64,000 bases of DNA from Azadirachta indica (lineage: Eukaryota > Streptophyta > Magnoliopsida > Sapindales > Meliaceae), in assembly GCA_022749755.1 (NCBI GenBank), contig CM040452.1:14774350-14838349 (forward strand), in the 5' to 3' direction. Below, one piece after another: positions 1-14,128 of this stretch (position 1 is its first letter; every line of letters starts with the position of its first letter). Both the position numbers and the translations under genes were made by a program. The notes beneath the pieces are model-generated. The model worked only from the letters and a program-made list of their open reading frames with translations. It searched no databases and was not told the DNA's origin.

Positions 1-95
1 TGATATGAGATTAGCATATGCCTTCTTTAATTAGTATGTGATGTAAGACCTAGCGTCGACAAAGTCCACTAACTTAAATTAATTTCCGTCTGAAC

Positions 96-132
<37 letters not shown>
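96..132. repeat. Compound AT/GA microsatellite
   Basis: About seven AT units run directly into about eleven GA units. It is a simple sequence repeat in intergenic DNA and likely to vary in length between individuals. Confidence 0.9.
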
Positions 133-603
133 CAAAAGTCCCCATTTTGAAGCATATGCAGGAAATAGAATATCAATATTTCAGCAAAGTTACTGAAGAA
201 TGAAGATGATATTAATTGGTGAGAAAATAGCTAGACATGAAAAATGGGGACAATTTACCAGAATTTCACCAACCCTTCTTTTGTGAGTGCATTAGTTACA
301 TTCACCAAACCATGTAGAAAAAGAGACAATTGTGGTTTGGTCAAAAACAATCATGAAACAAGTACCAAGTAGTTTCCTACTTATTCCATAGAAATTACAA
401 GCCAACTAGCTAGCATACATATTATAATTTTATCTTATCTGAAATTAATTTCTTCTTAATCAACAAGAAGAGGAAGTAATTAAAGAAAATGGATATTAAT
501 TAATTTGTAGTACGTACTACAATGTTATGCATTGATGTGGAATAATATTAATTAAAAAATATATATATAAATTAAGAAATAGGTTTAAGTTGTTGAACAG
601 CTG

Positions 604-630
604 CATATATATATATATATATATATATAT
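604..630. repeat. AT microsatellite
   Basis: An uninterrupted AT dinucleotide run of about 13 units in intergenic DNA. Confidence 0.9.
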
Positions 631-1257
631 GTGAGCTAACCACTCTATTGCCCTAGCTAGCATAATGACAGTTAATTGTTTATAAATCGATTAGAAAAAT
701 CGAAGACAAGTTAGAAATCTATTTTCTCATACCAAACCCGTACCAATTGCTTTTAGAAACAGTAGAGGCAATTAACCGACCACTGTAACAAGGTCACTTG
801 CTGAGTACGTGCGAGGCTTGCATGGGTCCATATATCATTGGGCCGAGTGGTGGGGTTCTTGTTCGGTTGCTGATTATGATGTGCTTTAGAAAGGACTTAA
901 GAAGGGACATCCAAAGTCAACACTGCATTATTAGGGTGACAAGTGTGTCCTTTGGACAATAAAATTAGATGGCGTAATGAAGCCTCTCGACTCTCCCTGA
1001 TTAATTAATTTAATGAGAAACTTATATTACATAACTAAGTTGCAAATACAGTGTTAAAATATATATGGTAAATGAACATGGAGGTGACACAAATGAAAGA
1101 AAATATATTAGGTTGGATGTCAGGGTTGCCCATCAAACATATATAGACGTACGTGAAAGCTATATATTTTATATATTCATCTATATATAAATTGTAATTA
1201 GGTTATCCAATGTCCATATGAACAAGTTTCCCAACTAAATTTAATTTCTGATTCTAC

Positions 1258-1298
1258 GACCAAGACCAAGACCAAGACCAAGACCAAGATCAAGAACA
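1258..1298. repeat. GACCAA hexanucleotide tandem repeat
   Basis: Six or seven copies of the hexamer GACCAA follow each other, the last ones carrying single changes (GATCAA, GAACAT). It is a short minisatellite-like array in non-coding DNA. Confidence 0.85.
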
Positions 1299-2525
1299 TG
1301 GATCTGAAGAGCTGATTGTAATCTTGTACGTATTCCAAATTTAATTAATTACCTACCACCCATTGATGCATGATATGATATGAGATGTTCATAGTGAATC
1401 ACTAAGTCTACACATGTCGGGTTGGATAGGACAAAGCGATTTAGAAACAAACAGGGGTCCATCCACGGATTGTCAGAAAATATATACAAGCAATACATCA
1501 ACGTTTAAAAACGGTTCGATCAACACAACTATATATCATTGGACATCCATAAAAATCTATGTATGTGATATTTCAGTTCAGACAGAGAAACTGAAGGAAA
1601 AAAGTCCGCTTCTGAATTGGGTATCAAATTTGCTCATTAGAATTTGTTGCTACATACGGGGGATGCAAACAGCTGGCTAAGCTACTTGTAGAGGAGACAA
1701 ACATCCTGAAAAATTCGTACATTATCTTATGGACGCATTAGCCGCTGTCGCTGTCTTGATTCTCTATTTTTATTTTTATTTTTTTCTTCGGTGCTGCGTC
1801 TCTATCTACACTGTAGTTCGAGAGCAACAAGTCACTTGTAGAGTCATTAATAATCGAATGATTCGTATGTAGTCTTGAACTTGATGGTACGGCAGCGTAT
1901 ACGTATATTGTAGAGTGTAGAGTTTGTGGCGTACGTGGGAGATGCAATCACTATTGATTTCCTCGCAAATCCGTCTCCATACATTTGATAAGCAACAACA
2001 GGAAATGATCAGTTTTGCAGTTTTGGATTCAATTGGATTTTGAAAACGCATTCCCAAATGGATAAGTTGAATTTTCCAGCTCCAAGCTTTCCCGGTTAGA
2101 TACTGCCGAATGCCAACTAGTTGCTGGCTAATGTGCTCTATAATTTTCACTTTTATGACAATTATTTGACATGCATTCGCCCTGGAGGTGTATACTCCAT
2201 TCAAAAAGTAAATTTTCACATTCGAATCAGTAAATTTATTGAACATTAATTTGCAGAATACACACTAAATTGATCGAAACAAGCACCGTATTTACTTCTA
2301 CCACTATCACAAAATGTACAACATCCGAGAAGGATGTGACCGGGAAATTTAAAGGAACAAAACTGTTAGCATCCTTGTCATTTTCAATGATAGATTCACG
2401 CTGGATGCCATACAACCTAATCTCGAAGCATCATGTACAACCCTGGGATAATAGTTAAATTGACGTGCCCAGTCCATTGCAAGTAAGGTGTTTTAAGGAT
2501 GCAAAGTTTGTAAAAACAGGCATCA

Positions 2526-5500
2526 TCAGAGAGGAATTTTGTCAGGAAGAAATAGGTAACAGAAGCGAGAATCGAAGGGAAGAATGCCACAATTGCGAGA
2601 ACCGAGAAGGCTTTGCCGCCTCTGTGATATGCATTGCTCTACAAAGGCAGCCTGAAATGGTGGAAGGTAATGTGATATCCATACTGCCAAATTTGCATCA
2701 TCCACAAAGCCTTTAGCAAAGCAATGCAACATTTTTGGCACCAACAGCTTCCCTTTGCTGCTAACCCCCACTGAAGCACGGATGAAGTCATGCTGAGCTT
2801 CTTGAAGCTCCTCTCTAACATTTTTAGCAGTGTAGATTCTTACCTGCATTTGCCATTCATTACCACATCAATAAAATTAAAATTCTATGATATGTATAAA
2901 GGATGTAGCCAAAGATTGAAATATCCAAGGAAATGTAGAAAAAGAATTATCGAAATTACCGCAGGTGATGAGTACATTCCGCAACTCAAAGCAAAAGCTA
3001 CAAGTGGTTCATATGCATCAATTGCAGACTTCCTTTGCTCCTCTGATACCTTCAATTTGTGGAGCGCAAGAAGCAAAGCCTAATAACAAGTTTCCTTTGA
3101 AAGTTAATCAAGAAATAAGATACAAAGGAATCAACAATTCAAGAATATCGTCTAACCAGAGACATACAATTTGAGGCCTATGTAGTGGTGGTTTCATCTT
3201 TAGGATTGCATATTCAATAGCAGCAGCATTGTAAGAATGCCCCCCAACAGTATATGCTGCCTGTGAAAAAAATGAAGAAAACAACAGAATTATGGTCTCA
3301 AAAAGGTCTCAACAGAAAACTGCAGAAGTATAGGAGAGAGCCATTCAAGTCGGGGATCAAACCTTTTGCATCAAAGAGAAGAGCTTCAAGTCACTTCTTG
3401 GGACTCCATATGCCAGATAAGCCTATCCACAGTGCACATGTCAGAATACAATGATGTAAAATGTAGCATGTCCTTTACATGAAACAGCTTACGACTGAGT
3501 GTGCTTTGCAAAATCAAATGTTAGCCCATAATATTATCATAAGCTAAAATTGAATAAGAGTCTTACATGCATGATCAATGCATTGTATAGGTTTATCCAG
3601 AAAGCCAGTTTCTCATTGCTGCTCAAGTGGATAGGGTTCACTTTGGCCAGTTGCTCAACTAGTGTTCTGCTATCCAAACAGCAAAACAACAGTTTTCATC
3701 AGCTCTTGTTTCAGATGAAAAAATCAACAATTAAGAGAAAAAGAGAAAGTTTTACAAAGTATTCTCAAAACTTTACACTCAGCCAGCCCGTATATAATAT
3801 AGGATCAAATGCCCGAATAAATGAGTTAAGACCAAATTGTCTATTCCCACCATAAGAATTAGCCAAAACAATCTACAGGTGTTTAGCATATAAAAGAATA
3901 TTGTCAAGTTTACTCTTACAAGTGCCCGTGGTACCTCATGATGAAAGACATAATTTCTTAGCAAGAAAAGATGTATATGATGAATTGCAACAAATGTACG
4001 CAGTGGAAGGAAAGTTAAAAACGAATAGAAGTTAATGTGGAAGACAATGCTAAAAGATAAATCAAGAGCCATTCGGTAACTAAAATGACAGTAAATATAG
4101 TTGCACCAAATTTGCTATCTGAAGAACACACCAAAATCACTTTTTAAATCAGAGATAATCATAACCATTTTCCACATTTTATATTATAATAGTAATGGGT
4201 GCTTTCAGTTCCTCACAAAACTAAAATTTAGAAGTGACAGGCAAGGGACAAAAAAAAATTATCAGAAGATAATTGGTATCCCACCTGAACCTCCTTAGTG
4301 CCCCTGACGCATATTGCAACTGCTTCTTACCAACTGACATCCAAGAAACTTCAGTTGCCAATCCATAGTTTCCAATGTCTGCCCAGCTTAGCTTTCCACG
4401 CACCCTATACGGATCAAAAGCATTCTCTGATGCCAAAATTCCAGAGTTACTCTGTATATCAATTTGGGGGCTCTGCACCCATGACGAAATCATTGAGCGC
4501 TCAGATGATGACCACCACGATGAATTTGAAAGATGTCCACATGGCGACAGAGTTGAGCAATGGCTCTCCAATGCAGAAGACTTAGATGGCATAGCTGAAT
4601 CTGCCAGAGACATAAATATATTTTTCATACATCGTACCATCTCTTCTGATAGTTGATTGGGATTATCCCAAAGGCCTTTAGGTGTCATTCCTGTAGGAAT
4701 CTTCCTCAACTCCACAGGCTGCCTAGATTTGAAGTTAGTCTTCGTGGATATTTTCTTCTCATGGAAAAGCACAACCGAATCATCTGGAATCTGAAGTATC
4801 ATATATTAAATGCACGCCATTAAGATATAGGAAAACCTTCTCATTGCAACTTCTTTTGTGAACAAGCAAGCAAGCAACGGTGTTTCAAGCTGACTTAAGA
4901 AATATATGGATAGGTTTCAAATTTCTCAAAGTCTTCCCACTATAAAGCTGGATAAAGGGACAACCTTACATACAAGTTGTTACTTCATTCACCAGAACAA
5001 ACAAAATTATAATAATGTTCTAAGCTTAACACAAGAAAATACTGACATCACTATTTTTAATGAACAATTGGGGTTGGGGCATCAGAGAATTTCAATAACA
5101 AAGAGCACCAATAGACATCTGCTTCAAGATAGATTAAACTTCTAGAAGTAAAAAGTAGTATGTGCTCGCAGCATGGTCATAAAGTTAAAATCTCTACAGT
5201 GAAGAGAAAATCTAGAGATACCTCCATTGTTGACTCTGTACAAGATGATTCACCAGTAGATTCTGACAGTTGGTCTCCTCCCTGCTCTTGGGAGTTACCA
5301 TCCGAGGATGGTTGAGCATTCAAATGCTTCAGAGTCGTTAAAGAAGATGAATTCTGGATAACAAAGAAAAAAAAAATTACAAGGACACATTACATTAGGT
5401 AAAAGCATCTAAAAATATTGGAATCTTGTTTGCACTTGAAATAAAAATGTAATTTATATAGAAATTAAGATTAATAGCCCAGGCAACAGTCCAGTAATTA

Positions 5501-8500
5501 TTTAAGAGTACATAATAGTTCCAATTCCAAAGAGAAATAAAACACATTATATCTGGTTGTTGTATTTATTTGAAGACATTGGACAGAAATTGAAAATTTG
5601 AAAATATGGAGATAATACTAATAGAAAGTTGTTACAGTCAGGAAGGATTTACATGTGAAAAACAGAATAATTACCGGTGTTTCTGTAATGCCAGGGGAGG
5701 AACCAGACAATGATATAGAAGATGAATGCCTTAAACGGTATTCGGCAAGCCTCCGCTCATTTCTTTCTTGACTGAGCTGGAAATGCAGAGAGACCATTTC
5801 TTGTTCAAGTTTTGAAACTGTGTTCTCCAGTACTGCAATATTTGACAGAAGCTCCTGAGCCTATACAAATATGAGAATAAAGATTTTACAACAATGTTAT
5901 AAAACTAACTGAAGCCTTGGTCCATCACTGAATACGGGATCCACAAACCAGATAGCAGGAAAACAGAAAGAGGTTTCTTTAACTCTGAATATTAATGTCA
6001 TCTAATCTGTAAATGATGATGTTAAAATATCTGTGGCATAGTATATTTTGCAAAGCTTTAGACCTTTATGGAATGATTTTGAAACTAAATGTTCATTTAC
6101 TTTGTTCATCTTCAGCTAATCTTTATACTCTGTTTTGATGCAGTGTGTGTAAGGCTCTTGCAAATTGCACATAGTCCATTTGAAACTGACCCGCTATAGT
6201 GCCTTGTATGGAGAGGGACAACTGGAAAATTAAGAAATAATAAGTTGGGTAAAATTGAATTTATGGAGTATTGTTTGGAGTATCAGCCTACATAACTAGA
6301 TTATCAGTTCACTGAATATATTACACAGAATGATCCTCTAAAATTTGCTGCAAAAGAAAAATCAAGAAATGACTAGATCCTACTATTCCTGATGTTCCTA
6401 CTGGGTTTGAGCAACTCAAGAGCTTCTTGACAAGCCAACCTAAAGCCCTTTCCTTTTTAATGATAAGAATATGGGGCTCAAACAAACCATATCCTTGTTA
6501 AGTCTGATTCCACAAAATTTATTGTGATGACAGAACAAAAAGTACATTCAGCTAGCCCAAGTACACATTTTCCATTGCATGGGAAAATGTAAATAATGTT
6601 TTGCATTAATCCTAATTCATTTACAAAGAAAACTAACATAGACATCCATAGAGGGGAAATGTTGTCCACATCTTAAATGGTTTGACCTCAAAAATATAAA
6701 GATGAAATATCAACACAGAAGTATTACTTTTTGTGAGGACAGCATGAATACTGTTCATGCACTTTTAGTACGTGAGATTGGTCAAAGAAAATACTGAAGG
6801 AAAAAGGCACATACATGGTATGGGAGGCATGATGGACTCGATAACTTCACAGTATTTTTCTTAATTGCATTTTCCAGAATGGCGTGCAGTTCCATCTCTT
6901 CTTGCAGCTTTTGTTGTAATCTTTGTACCTGTTACAATGATATTATCATGAGGGCATAGTAATTATGTTATAGCTGCCGTAAATAACCTTCTACATTGAC
7001 TTCTATGGACGAATGACAGATTAAATAACCTTTTACATTTAGCAAAAAGTTCAATAAGCATATAAAATCTAAAAGCCAGCTGAAGATAAAAACCCTCTTC
7101 CCAGAAAATTCAAGCAAACGCTAATTTGAGAGAAGTAGGGGGAGGGAGCTCGTGTGCTCTACCTCTAAAATTTTATCAGTAAATTTCTTCAGTATTTATA
7201 AAGGTGTCTCTCACACAAACTAAATGCCACTGTTGTTCAATTCAACACTTAGATATTCAATGGAATCAGAAAATGAAAAATTAAACATAACAAATCCCGT
7301 CTTAAACATGAGGATGAATGATATTTTTAACAAAGCTACTCTGAGATGTGCCTTCCACACACCTATAGCCTTAAAGCATTTGGAGACAGTATGGAAATGG
7401 GGTTACCTAAAACTTGTCAGTAACTATCTTATAAATTATTTACGTGGATGCTTTTATATGCCGGCCTCATCATATAGAAAACACTCTTACAAGAGGGCAA
7501 CACAAGCTCTATTTAATTGTTTGAGAAAACCAGTATTACAGTTATGAAATCCAGCTTCAGTTAAAAGCTGTTACATTTTCCAAGCATTATCTTGAATGCT
7601 CCAGCTTGCAGGCAACTATTCTTTACATCACCTAAGCAACAAGGACACAACAGGATCCCATTTCTATAAAAAAACCCGCATTGATCAAACAAGACATGAG
7701 AACATATCTGGCTCAATCTGGGCAAGGAACATACAAATTATTACAGACTATCTAGTAACTAAAATATCAGAAATCCCTGGAAAGAATAAGCCTTGTACAG
7801 GATAAAAGCTGAGTATCAATTCCTCTGAATAACCTAGCATTATATGATCCATTAAAGTACTCAGCAGTAGTCTGTAGAACATTGTCTCTCTGCAGCAAGT
7901 TTTGATGGTTTAACGTTATTAGCCACTACCACATAATTTGAACTTAGCAATTTAACAATTGTATGCTACCAGAAAGTCTCGTGTGTATTATAGCCACTCT
8001 AGGCATGCCATTGTCACTTATAGAGTGATGAATCCTACCAAAACATTATTTCAGGTTGTGCCATTTGTATGACTATCACATGTTAAAGCACAATAATGCA
8101 ACATATTAAGTGAAACACAACACAACAGTGTTAAAACGGTTATGGCTTACATCCTGCTCAAGTTGAAGTCTGTAAGGGTAAGAATCACTGCTTTTAGCAC
8201 TCGATCCAAGACTTTCAACCTCTTCACTACAGTTCCACACCTAATCCAATCACCAGAAGTACTGTCAACACAAAATGTAATTTGCATACCAGAAGAAAAA
8301 GAAATGAAAGACAATTATCATTAGTAATAAATACGATGTTAAGGCGAATTTTCAGATTGACCAATTAAAATCAATAACTAATAAGACATTAATATTCAAT
8401 GGGCTTCCAATTAAAATCAACTAAAAGTACGAGTCAAAGTTTCCCCATCCAGAATCTAACTCAGAACTCAAAAACTGTTTTCTACATTTTAAGTACTTTC

Positions 8501-9028
8501 ATTCAAAAAGTACATTATAATATTAAGAATTGAAATTCAGGAAAACCACTGAAAATCAAACCCAAATGAACAGCAAAACATGAGAACAAACCAATTGATT
8601 CCAATTATGGAACAGATATCAAACGACTAAAATAAATTCATGCATCCTACAGCTGCAGCTTGGTTCAATCATGTTTTTCATAATCTTTATCAACATTGAT
8701 TAAAAAATATAACTTTATGATTTAGTAGAAGGACATACTAGCAGAAACAAACCTCTAAAGATGAATTATCACTGTGAAGTCCATCCACAGTTTCTAACTG
8801 AGGGTCTGAGATATAGCAACTGGCTCTGGTAGGAGAAACTTTGGAGATCGAATCATATCTGTATAAAATGTCAGTAGAAGAATGGGGAGCTTACAAGGGA
8901 TAGAACTCAAGAGCTCAGACAAGCAAAAGGAAAATAACAAAGACCAGAAGAAAAAAAACGAAAGAAAAGAAAGCAAGAACGGCCACTCACAAGCTAAAGG
9001 CGGATTGCAAAACTGGTGAGTCACACAT
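2526..9028 (-). CDS. DUF547 protein with N-terminal MIP1-type leucine zipper
   Basis: Twelve coding exons on the minus strand: 9028-8991, 8858-8753, 8240-8151, 6928-6851, 5860-5675, 5353-5222, 4790-4285, 3666-3567, 3422-3363, 3260-3168, 3079-2960, 2843-2526. All junctions are GT-AG, phases agree, and the sum is 1827 bp (608 aa). Residues about 79-160 form a heptad-rich coiled coil (RLQQKLQEEMELHAILENAI, then VLENTVSKLEQEM) of the Lzipper-MIP1 type. The middle is serine-rich and acidic. Residues about 375-510 are the DUF547 domain, with the typical FWINLYNALIMHAYLAYGVP block, AAYTVGGHSYNAAAIEYAIL and LALHKLKVSEEQRK. The family is named after a protein reported as an interactor in a ternary MADS-box complex; its biochemical role is unknown. 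The start is uncertain: the ATG at 9028 lies 2 nt inside a good acceptor and opens the frame. A spliced leader exon at 10284 and above is likely. Confidence 0.85.
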
Positions 9029-10283
9029 CCTGTGATCATAAGCTTTGTCATTTATCACATAAACATATTCTGGAATTTCCCAAAAACCTCGACTTCTTTA
9101 TGCCCATGTACAAATGCAAACAAGCATCATAAATACTGCAGATTCACAGCAAGCATCAAAAGAATGTTTATGAGAGTATGTTAAATTGTAAAATCTAGCA
9201 AAATTTAATCATCTATACTCGGGAAAAATAGAAGGAAAGGACAGAATGGTATTCAGAAATTAGAAAAGAAAACACTGTACCACCTGTGAACATGTAATAA
9301 GGACAAAAAGCCTCATGAATGCTCACAGCTACCAGTCGTTTTCAAGACAACCATACAAATACAAATCAAGACAAGTGGTAAGCTTAAATCTCAAATTTGT
9401 TTCAAGTTAAATTTTCACCAAAACAAAAATTGAAATGAAGGTCACAAAGAGGAAAGGAAACCAGAAATAACATTATACATGTGAGCAATACATTTCTTAC
9501 AATAATCCATACATATCTATTTTCATGGAAGTTAGAGCTGTGGGAAAAAAGCAGTAAAATCTTTAATATTATGGGGATATGATTGTCTTCAAAAAGCCCA
9601 AGTTTAAGAAATGACTTGTTTTTCACTATTGTTGATAGGGCGCAGATCGAAAGAAATGGAAAAAAAGATGGGGTATCCCCCAAGTCTCAGCCTTCATGAA
9701 ATTGAAGACAAAAGTTGTTTCCATAGTGAGTCAAGAAAAAGACAATTTTGTAAACATACTCTCAAAAAAGTTTTCAAATTTTGGCCGCATAAGGGAAACA
9801 TTGGTTACTTTTTTCCGTTTCTTTCAACCTTTTTGCTCCCGGCAGCTGCTAAGAATTTCTCATATAAAAAATCTGTATTTCAAAAATATAGGTAAACAGT
9901 AAGTCAAAAGAGAAAAGGCAATAGTGAATTAGTGGGCATATGCTTTGAAAAAGCTTACAATCTATAGGACAATGATGAAATATATAACTCAACTAAGTGA
10001 AATAACAAGCAAAAGAACAATCTAAAGGACAGATCTCAGTGGTCCCTTTTCCTCAAAACAACCATTTTTTCACGCTGATGAGAAACTGACCCATCAAAAA
10101 ATAATAATGCATTATATACATCACTCCTTTATTTTCCTGCTTCTCTTTGACGCCAGAAGCAAACAGAACAAAACGACATAAACAAACCCCTCAAAAACTT
10201 CTAACGCAGAGTCAAACAGAGAGATACTTGAGTAATGCAAAAGCATTTGTGAAACTCCAAAATAAAAAAAAAAAAAATGCAAC

Positions 10284-10379
10284 CTTAATAGAAAGATTCC
10301 CGGCTTTGCTGAGACTGTAAGAAAGAAGATGAGAACACCCTAAATGCTGCACTTGTTCTTCAGATGAGTACAGCGTCAT
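10284..10379 (-). other. Probable 5' leader exon with uORF of the DUF547 gene
   Basis: Read on the minus strand, an ATG at 10379 opens a frame (MTLYSSEEQVQHLGCSHLLS...) that reaches a good donor (AAG|GT) at 10284. Joining that donor to the acceptor before 9029 puts a TGA two codons into the next exon, so the frame would end as a ~34-codon upstream ORF. It cannot be a simple N-terminal extension. An unseen exon between the two, or a different donor, would change this. Confidence 0.35.
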
Positions 10380-10399
10380 ACGATTTTCTCTTCAAATTC

Positions 10400-11349
10400 A
10401 AAATGTAAGGAGACGAGAAAATGACAAAGATACGGTTGAGCTACTAATGAAGCAAAAGACGTGGTATTTGGTAAGAGCGTTTTCAAATGGATAGAGAATC
10501 AATGAACTTAAATACAGGTATATCTGTCTTTGACTAACACATGCTCATAATTGTATATTAAAAAATAGAGCATTTTGTATGTATGCGTTTATGGATCGAG
10601 GAGCCTGGTGAAGGTTTGAGTGGGAGATGCCTTAAAAGACAAACGCAAACGTCCATATTTCTTTCTATAGAATTAATTATGTTTCAAATTTGAAATAACG
10701 AGGAATGCCCATTTGCCGGAAAACCATGCTGTATATTGCTTGCTCATTCATCATTATTATGTCCCTTCTCTTCGGCCTATGTTGACACTTGGAATTATAT
10801 ATATTTGGCATTAAGGTTATTGCTGGTCTCAAAGTCAGTAAAATTTTCAAATTTCAAAATAGACTTCACTGATTTCACACTATTTCAATTTTTGATTCTT
10901 TATGGGTAATTTACCCCCTTCATTTCAGTAAAACAATTTATTAATTGTAGTAATAGCACAACCGCTGTTTGATATACTTTTCAAATAAAATTTTTTGTAA
11001 CAGCCATTTTATCCGTAAAATTTTTTAAAAATTTATTAATGATTTGATTGATTTTTTAAAAAATTAGAATAATTATTTTAATAAATAAAATTTTAATGTT
11101 ACTATTTTAAAATTTATAAAATAAAGTAAAATTATTTTAAATAATTTTACTTTTTAAGAAAAAAAATAGAGAAATCCTATTACTATAAACTTCAATTTTG
11201 AACTTTTTAAATAAATAGCTTTTTTAATTTTAAAATTTTTTTTTTAATATCAACTAAACTAGGTTAAAAAATTAGAAACAGCTTTTATTATTAAAAGAAA
11301 AAAGTATGTTGACTAATGAAAAGAGAAAATCAAAGGGGGCACTGCGTTT
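10400..11349. other. Promoter side of the DUF547 gene, then AT-rich spacer
   Basis: There is no coding signal. The first few hundred bases lie upstream of the likely leader exon of the DUF547 gene. From about 10970 onward the sequence is extremely AT-rich, with short poly-T and poly-A runs and no recognisable element. Confidence 0.5.
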
Positions 11350-11469
11350 TGTATTTGGGTATATGATTTTCTGTTAAAACCAAAATGTTCTTTTAGTAAA
11401 CCCTTGGTATATAGGACGTTTGTACTTTCCAATTGTGACAAAATGGCCATCCATGAGTGGGCTTTTAAG

Positions 11470-13122
11470 TGGTGTCAGTCCAAGTCCATCCACGCCAACT
11501 CATCGTGTTGGCCCATCATTTCCAGTCCATCGTACCTGATCCAATCATTTATATGGTCGATCTCTTCAAATATGATGTGAGCATTCTCGCTGAGCTAAAT
11601 GTTTTGTAATCGCAAATTATAATGAACAAAACGCAAGTTCTTTTTAGTTTCACGATTAAAAGCCCATGCATTTGTTCATTAGAATTTCCTTCGTGTGTGA
11701 GGAGCTTCTCCGCCGCAGTTCTCTTAGACCATATCTTGAAGCCCAATGACACGTCTGGTTTACAACATTAATGGTAAAAACTCTGCAACTCTAGACGCTG
11801 ATTTCTATAAATAGTTTAACCACCATTCTCCTGCATGCAACCAAAAACAATTTAATCATATGAAATATAAGTTATAATCATGGTTCTTACTCAATTAAAT
11901 AATTCGTACCTGGATGAGTATTTCTTGATTTAGCGGCACTTCCCTTCTTAATTAAAAGCACCTTTGGCTTCCTGATACTTTTTAACTTTCAGCTGCTTAA
12001 CTACTATAAATGTTGAATTATTTCGTCATCTACCCTACGAACAGTACAAAAAAATTCTTCGAAGTGAAAGAAACTTGGGACTCCAATAATAACTCATAAC
12101 ATGGAGATCATTGTATGGATAATTGTTCCAAATTTCATCAATTGTATGCAAGTTCGCATAAATTGGGATTCATTTCTCTGAATTCTTCATGTCTAATTTG
12201 TCTCCTTTACTGATCCATCGTCTCGTGTATGTAGCCTCTTATTGGTTTATCAGCTTTATTAATTAAAGAAAGAGCATTCACCAGTGGCATTACAACCTTT
12301 AAAACAATCATGGCTCTACTCCAGAATTAATGACTGATACTAAACCAAGTCAGCTACCTACCTTTTTTCCGTCCAATCTTGATGACCAAACTGAATTTTT
12401 CCACTCAAACGAGACAAACGCTTCCTTTGAGTTCTTTCCCTTGAGTACAACGCCTCAAAAGCTTTAAAGCTATTCGTATGGCCATAGTCTAGCTTCTTGG
12501 CCTCGTCTAACGTTTCTCTGAAGTGCACCATCTTCCCAATATTGTCCAACATTAGCCCTATGTAATGAAATGCACCCACTGACCAGAACGCTTTCTTGTG
12601 TGTCTTTCTACAGACTGTTCAGGGGAAAGCTTCGGTAGATCCTGCAATCACTTGTACCACATTCTCTGCTCCAGCCTCTTCAATCACTTGATCAAAGAGT
12701 AACTGCAAGGCCTCATCATCACCATCAAAATCTGAAATATTAGATGATTCAAGGTAAACTTGGACCTTTGGAACAATCGACTAGAAATTTAACAAAGTTT
12801 TGACAATTTTCATCTGTTGACCATTCATCCAACAGAATGCTGCAACCTGTTTTAACCCGTTAACTTCTAATTTCCTCCAAGTATCGCTTAGGTTTTGACT
12901 GCTCGGGATAACATAGTCCACTAACCTTCTCCAAAGGTGGCATTCATCATATTCTTTAAAGCTTGGATAATGAACAAACTCAAAATCAATTCCCATTTTG
13001 ACAAAGAATCTCCCAATACACTTGTGGACTTCTCTTAATGATGAATTCATTTCTTCTTCACTGTGCACTGGGTTGATGCCATCGCGATCAACAACATTTA
13101 TAGACATGTCACTTGCTGTCAT
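11470..13122 (-). pseudogene. Broken hAT-transposase-derived gene (left tandem copy)
   Basis: This is a decayed paralogue of the intact gene at 14704-16495. It starts at the equivalent ATG (MTASDMSINVVDRDG) and has the same SLRE.HKCIGRFF.KMGIDFEF segment, the same cysteine and tryptophan spacing, and the same C-terminal exon (11475-11840). Breakage is heavy: about 90 bp is missing around 12880, there are frameshifts near 12780 and 12620, and in-frame stops both in the body and in the last exon. Segments such as FWSVGAFHYIGLMLDNIGKM at 12530-12600 can still be read. Similarity extends beyond the coding part on both sides, so it arose by a segmental tandem duplication rather than by retroposition. 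No product is expected. Confidence 0.85.
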
Positions 13123-13289
13123 TACCTAAAAAGGAAGAAAGAAATAAAATTGAAAATGCCAAATATATTGTCAAATTTTCTGGCTAGTCAACTAATTAAT
13201 TAGCCTACAGAATTTCACAGCAACAGCAGTCAATATGTAGACAACAATTAATAATTAAATAAATTCTTAGAAGTACTTCTAATGTTATC

Positions 13290-14091
13290 AACATTTCGGA
13301 TGAAGTAATAGCGACTGAAACTGAAGTTACGATCACCAGATAATGCATGTTTGACATAATGTTTGAGATCTTCCCTTTTTGCAGCAAAAAACGCTAAACA
13401 AATATAAATTAACAAAAGAAATGATCTTTGTAATTAAAGTACCGGGAGTAATATCTTTGATTGCTATAACGAAACTGACAGCTTTAAGAGTACTTCTTGT
13501 TCCTCGTTTGATTAAAGGTTGAGTTGTTGACAACACACAGATAAATTTCTGTCTCATAAAAGAATTTACAAATGCATTGTTGAGATTTCATTGGCAACTG
13601 AACTTGACGTACGTGTAAGTTTCTTTTGGTAGGAAGTAAATATTGCACTCTCTTGCTACCTTCACCAGTGGTAGAAGTCTCTACTTTTTTTTCCCACTCG
13701 TAGTCATTGAAAGTACTTCATCTTTTTCACAACATCATGCAACAATGGAATGCTTAACCGAAGACCTAGGTATACTGTATACATTAAGATAATTATCAGC
13801 TTCTTCTACTAGGTTTTTGCCCTGACATTTTTTAATATGGTATTGAAGTGCGATGTCGTGGTCATGAAAATTGATGCAGATATTATTCGGTTGCCATCTC
13901 TCTCGGTAGAATAACTTGAAACTGCACTGCCAACCCATAAAAATAAATAAATAAATAAATAAACAACAAATAAAGTTATTATATTAAGCAGAAACATAAT
14001 TTAATTGATTAGATCTAAAAATAAATTATGAAATCCAAAATTAACTACTTGATTAACTATGGACGGGAGAGAGAGCTAGATTGTGGAACAG

Positions 14092-14128
<37 letters not shown>

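Larger units (their letters stand above)
1..2525. other. Intergenic region downstream of the DUF547 gene
   Basis: I recognise no gene here. The stretch is AT-rich and holds an (AT)n-(GA)n microsatellite near 96-132, an (AT)n run at 604-630 and a GACCAA hexamer array at 1258-1298. The part nearest 2525 probably contains the 3' untranslated region of the minus-strand DUF547 gene. Short open frames between 1414 and 2458 match nothing I recognise, on either strand. Confidence 0.6.

Noticed and set aside
1738..2246. Overlapping minus-strand open frames of 69 and 146 codons
   Set aside because: No recognisable domain, no matching splice structure, and low-complexity residue use. They lie beyond the 3' end of the DUF547 gene on its own strand and look like chance frames.
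14094..14122. Poly-T tract as the tail of a processed pseudogene or LINE
   Set aside because: The neighbouring hAT-like copies keep their intron position and share flanks, which rules out retroposition for them, and no LINE coding sequence is next to the tract.
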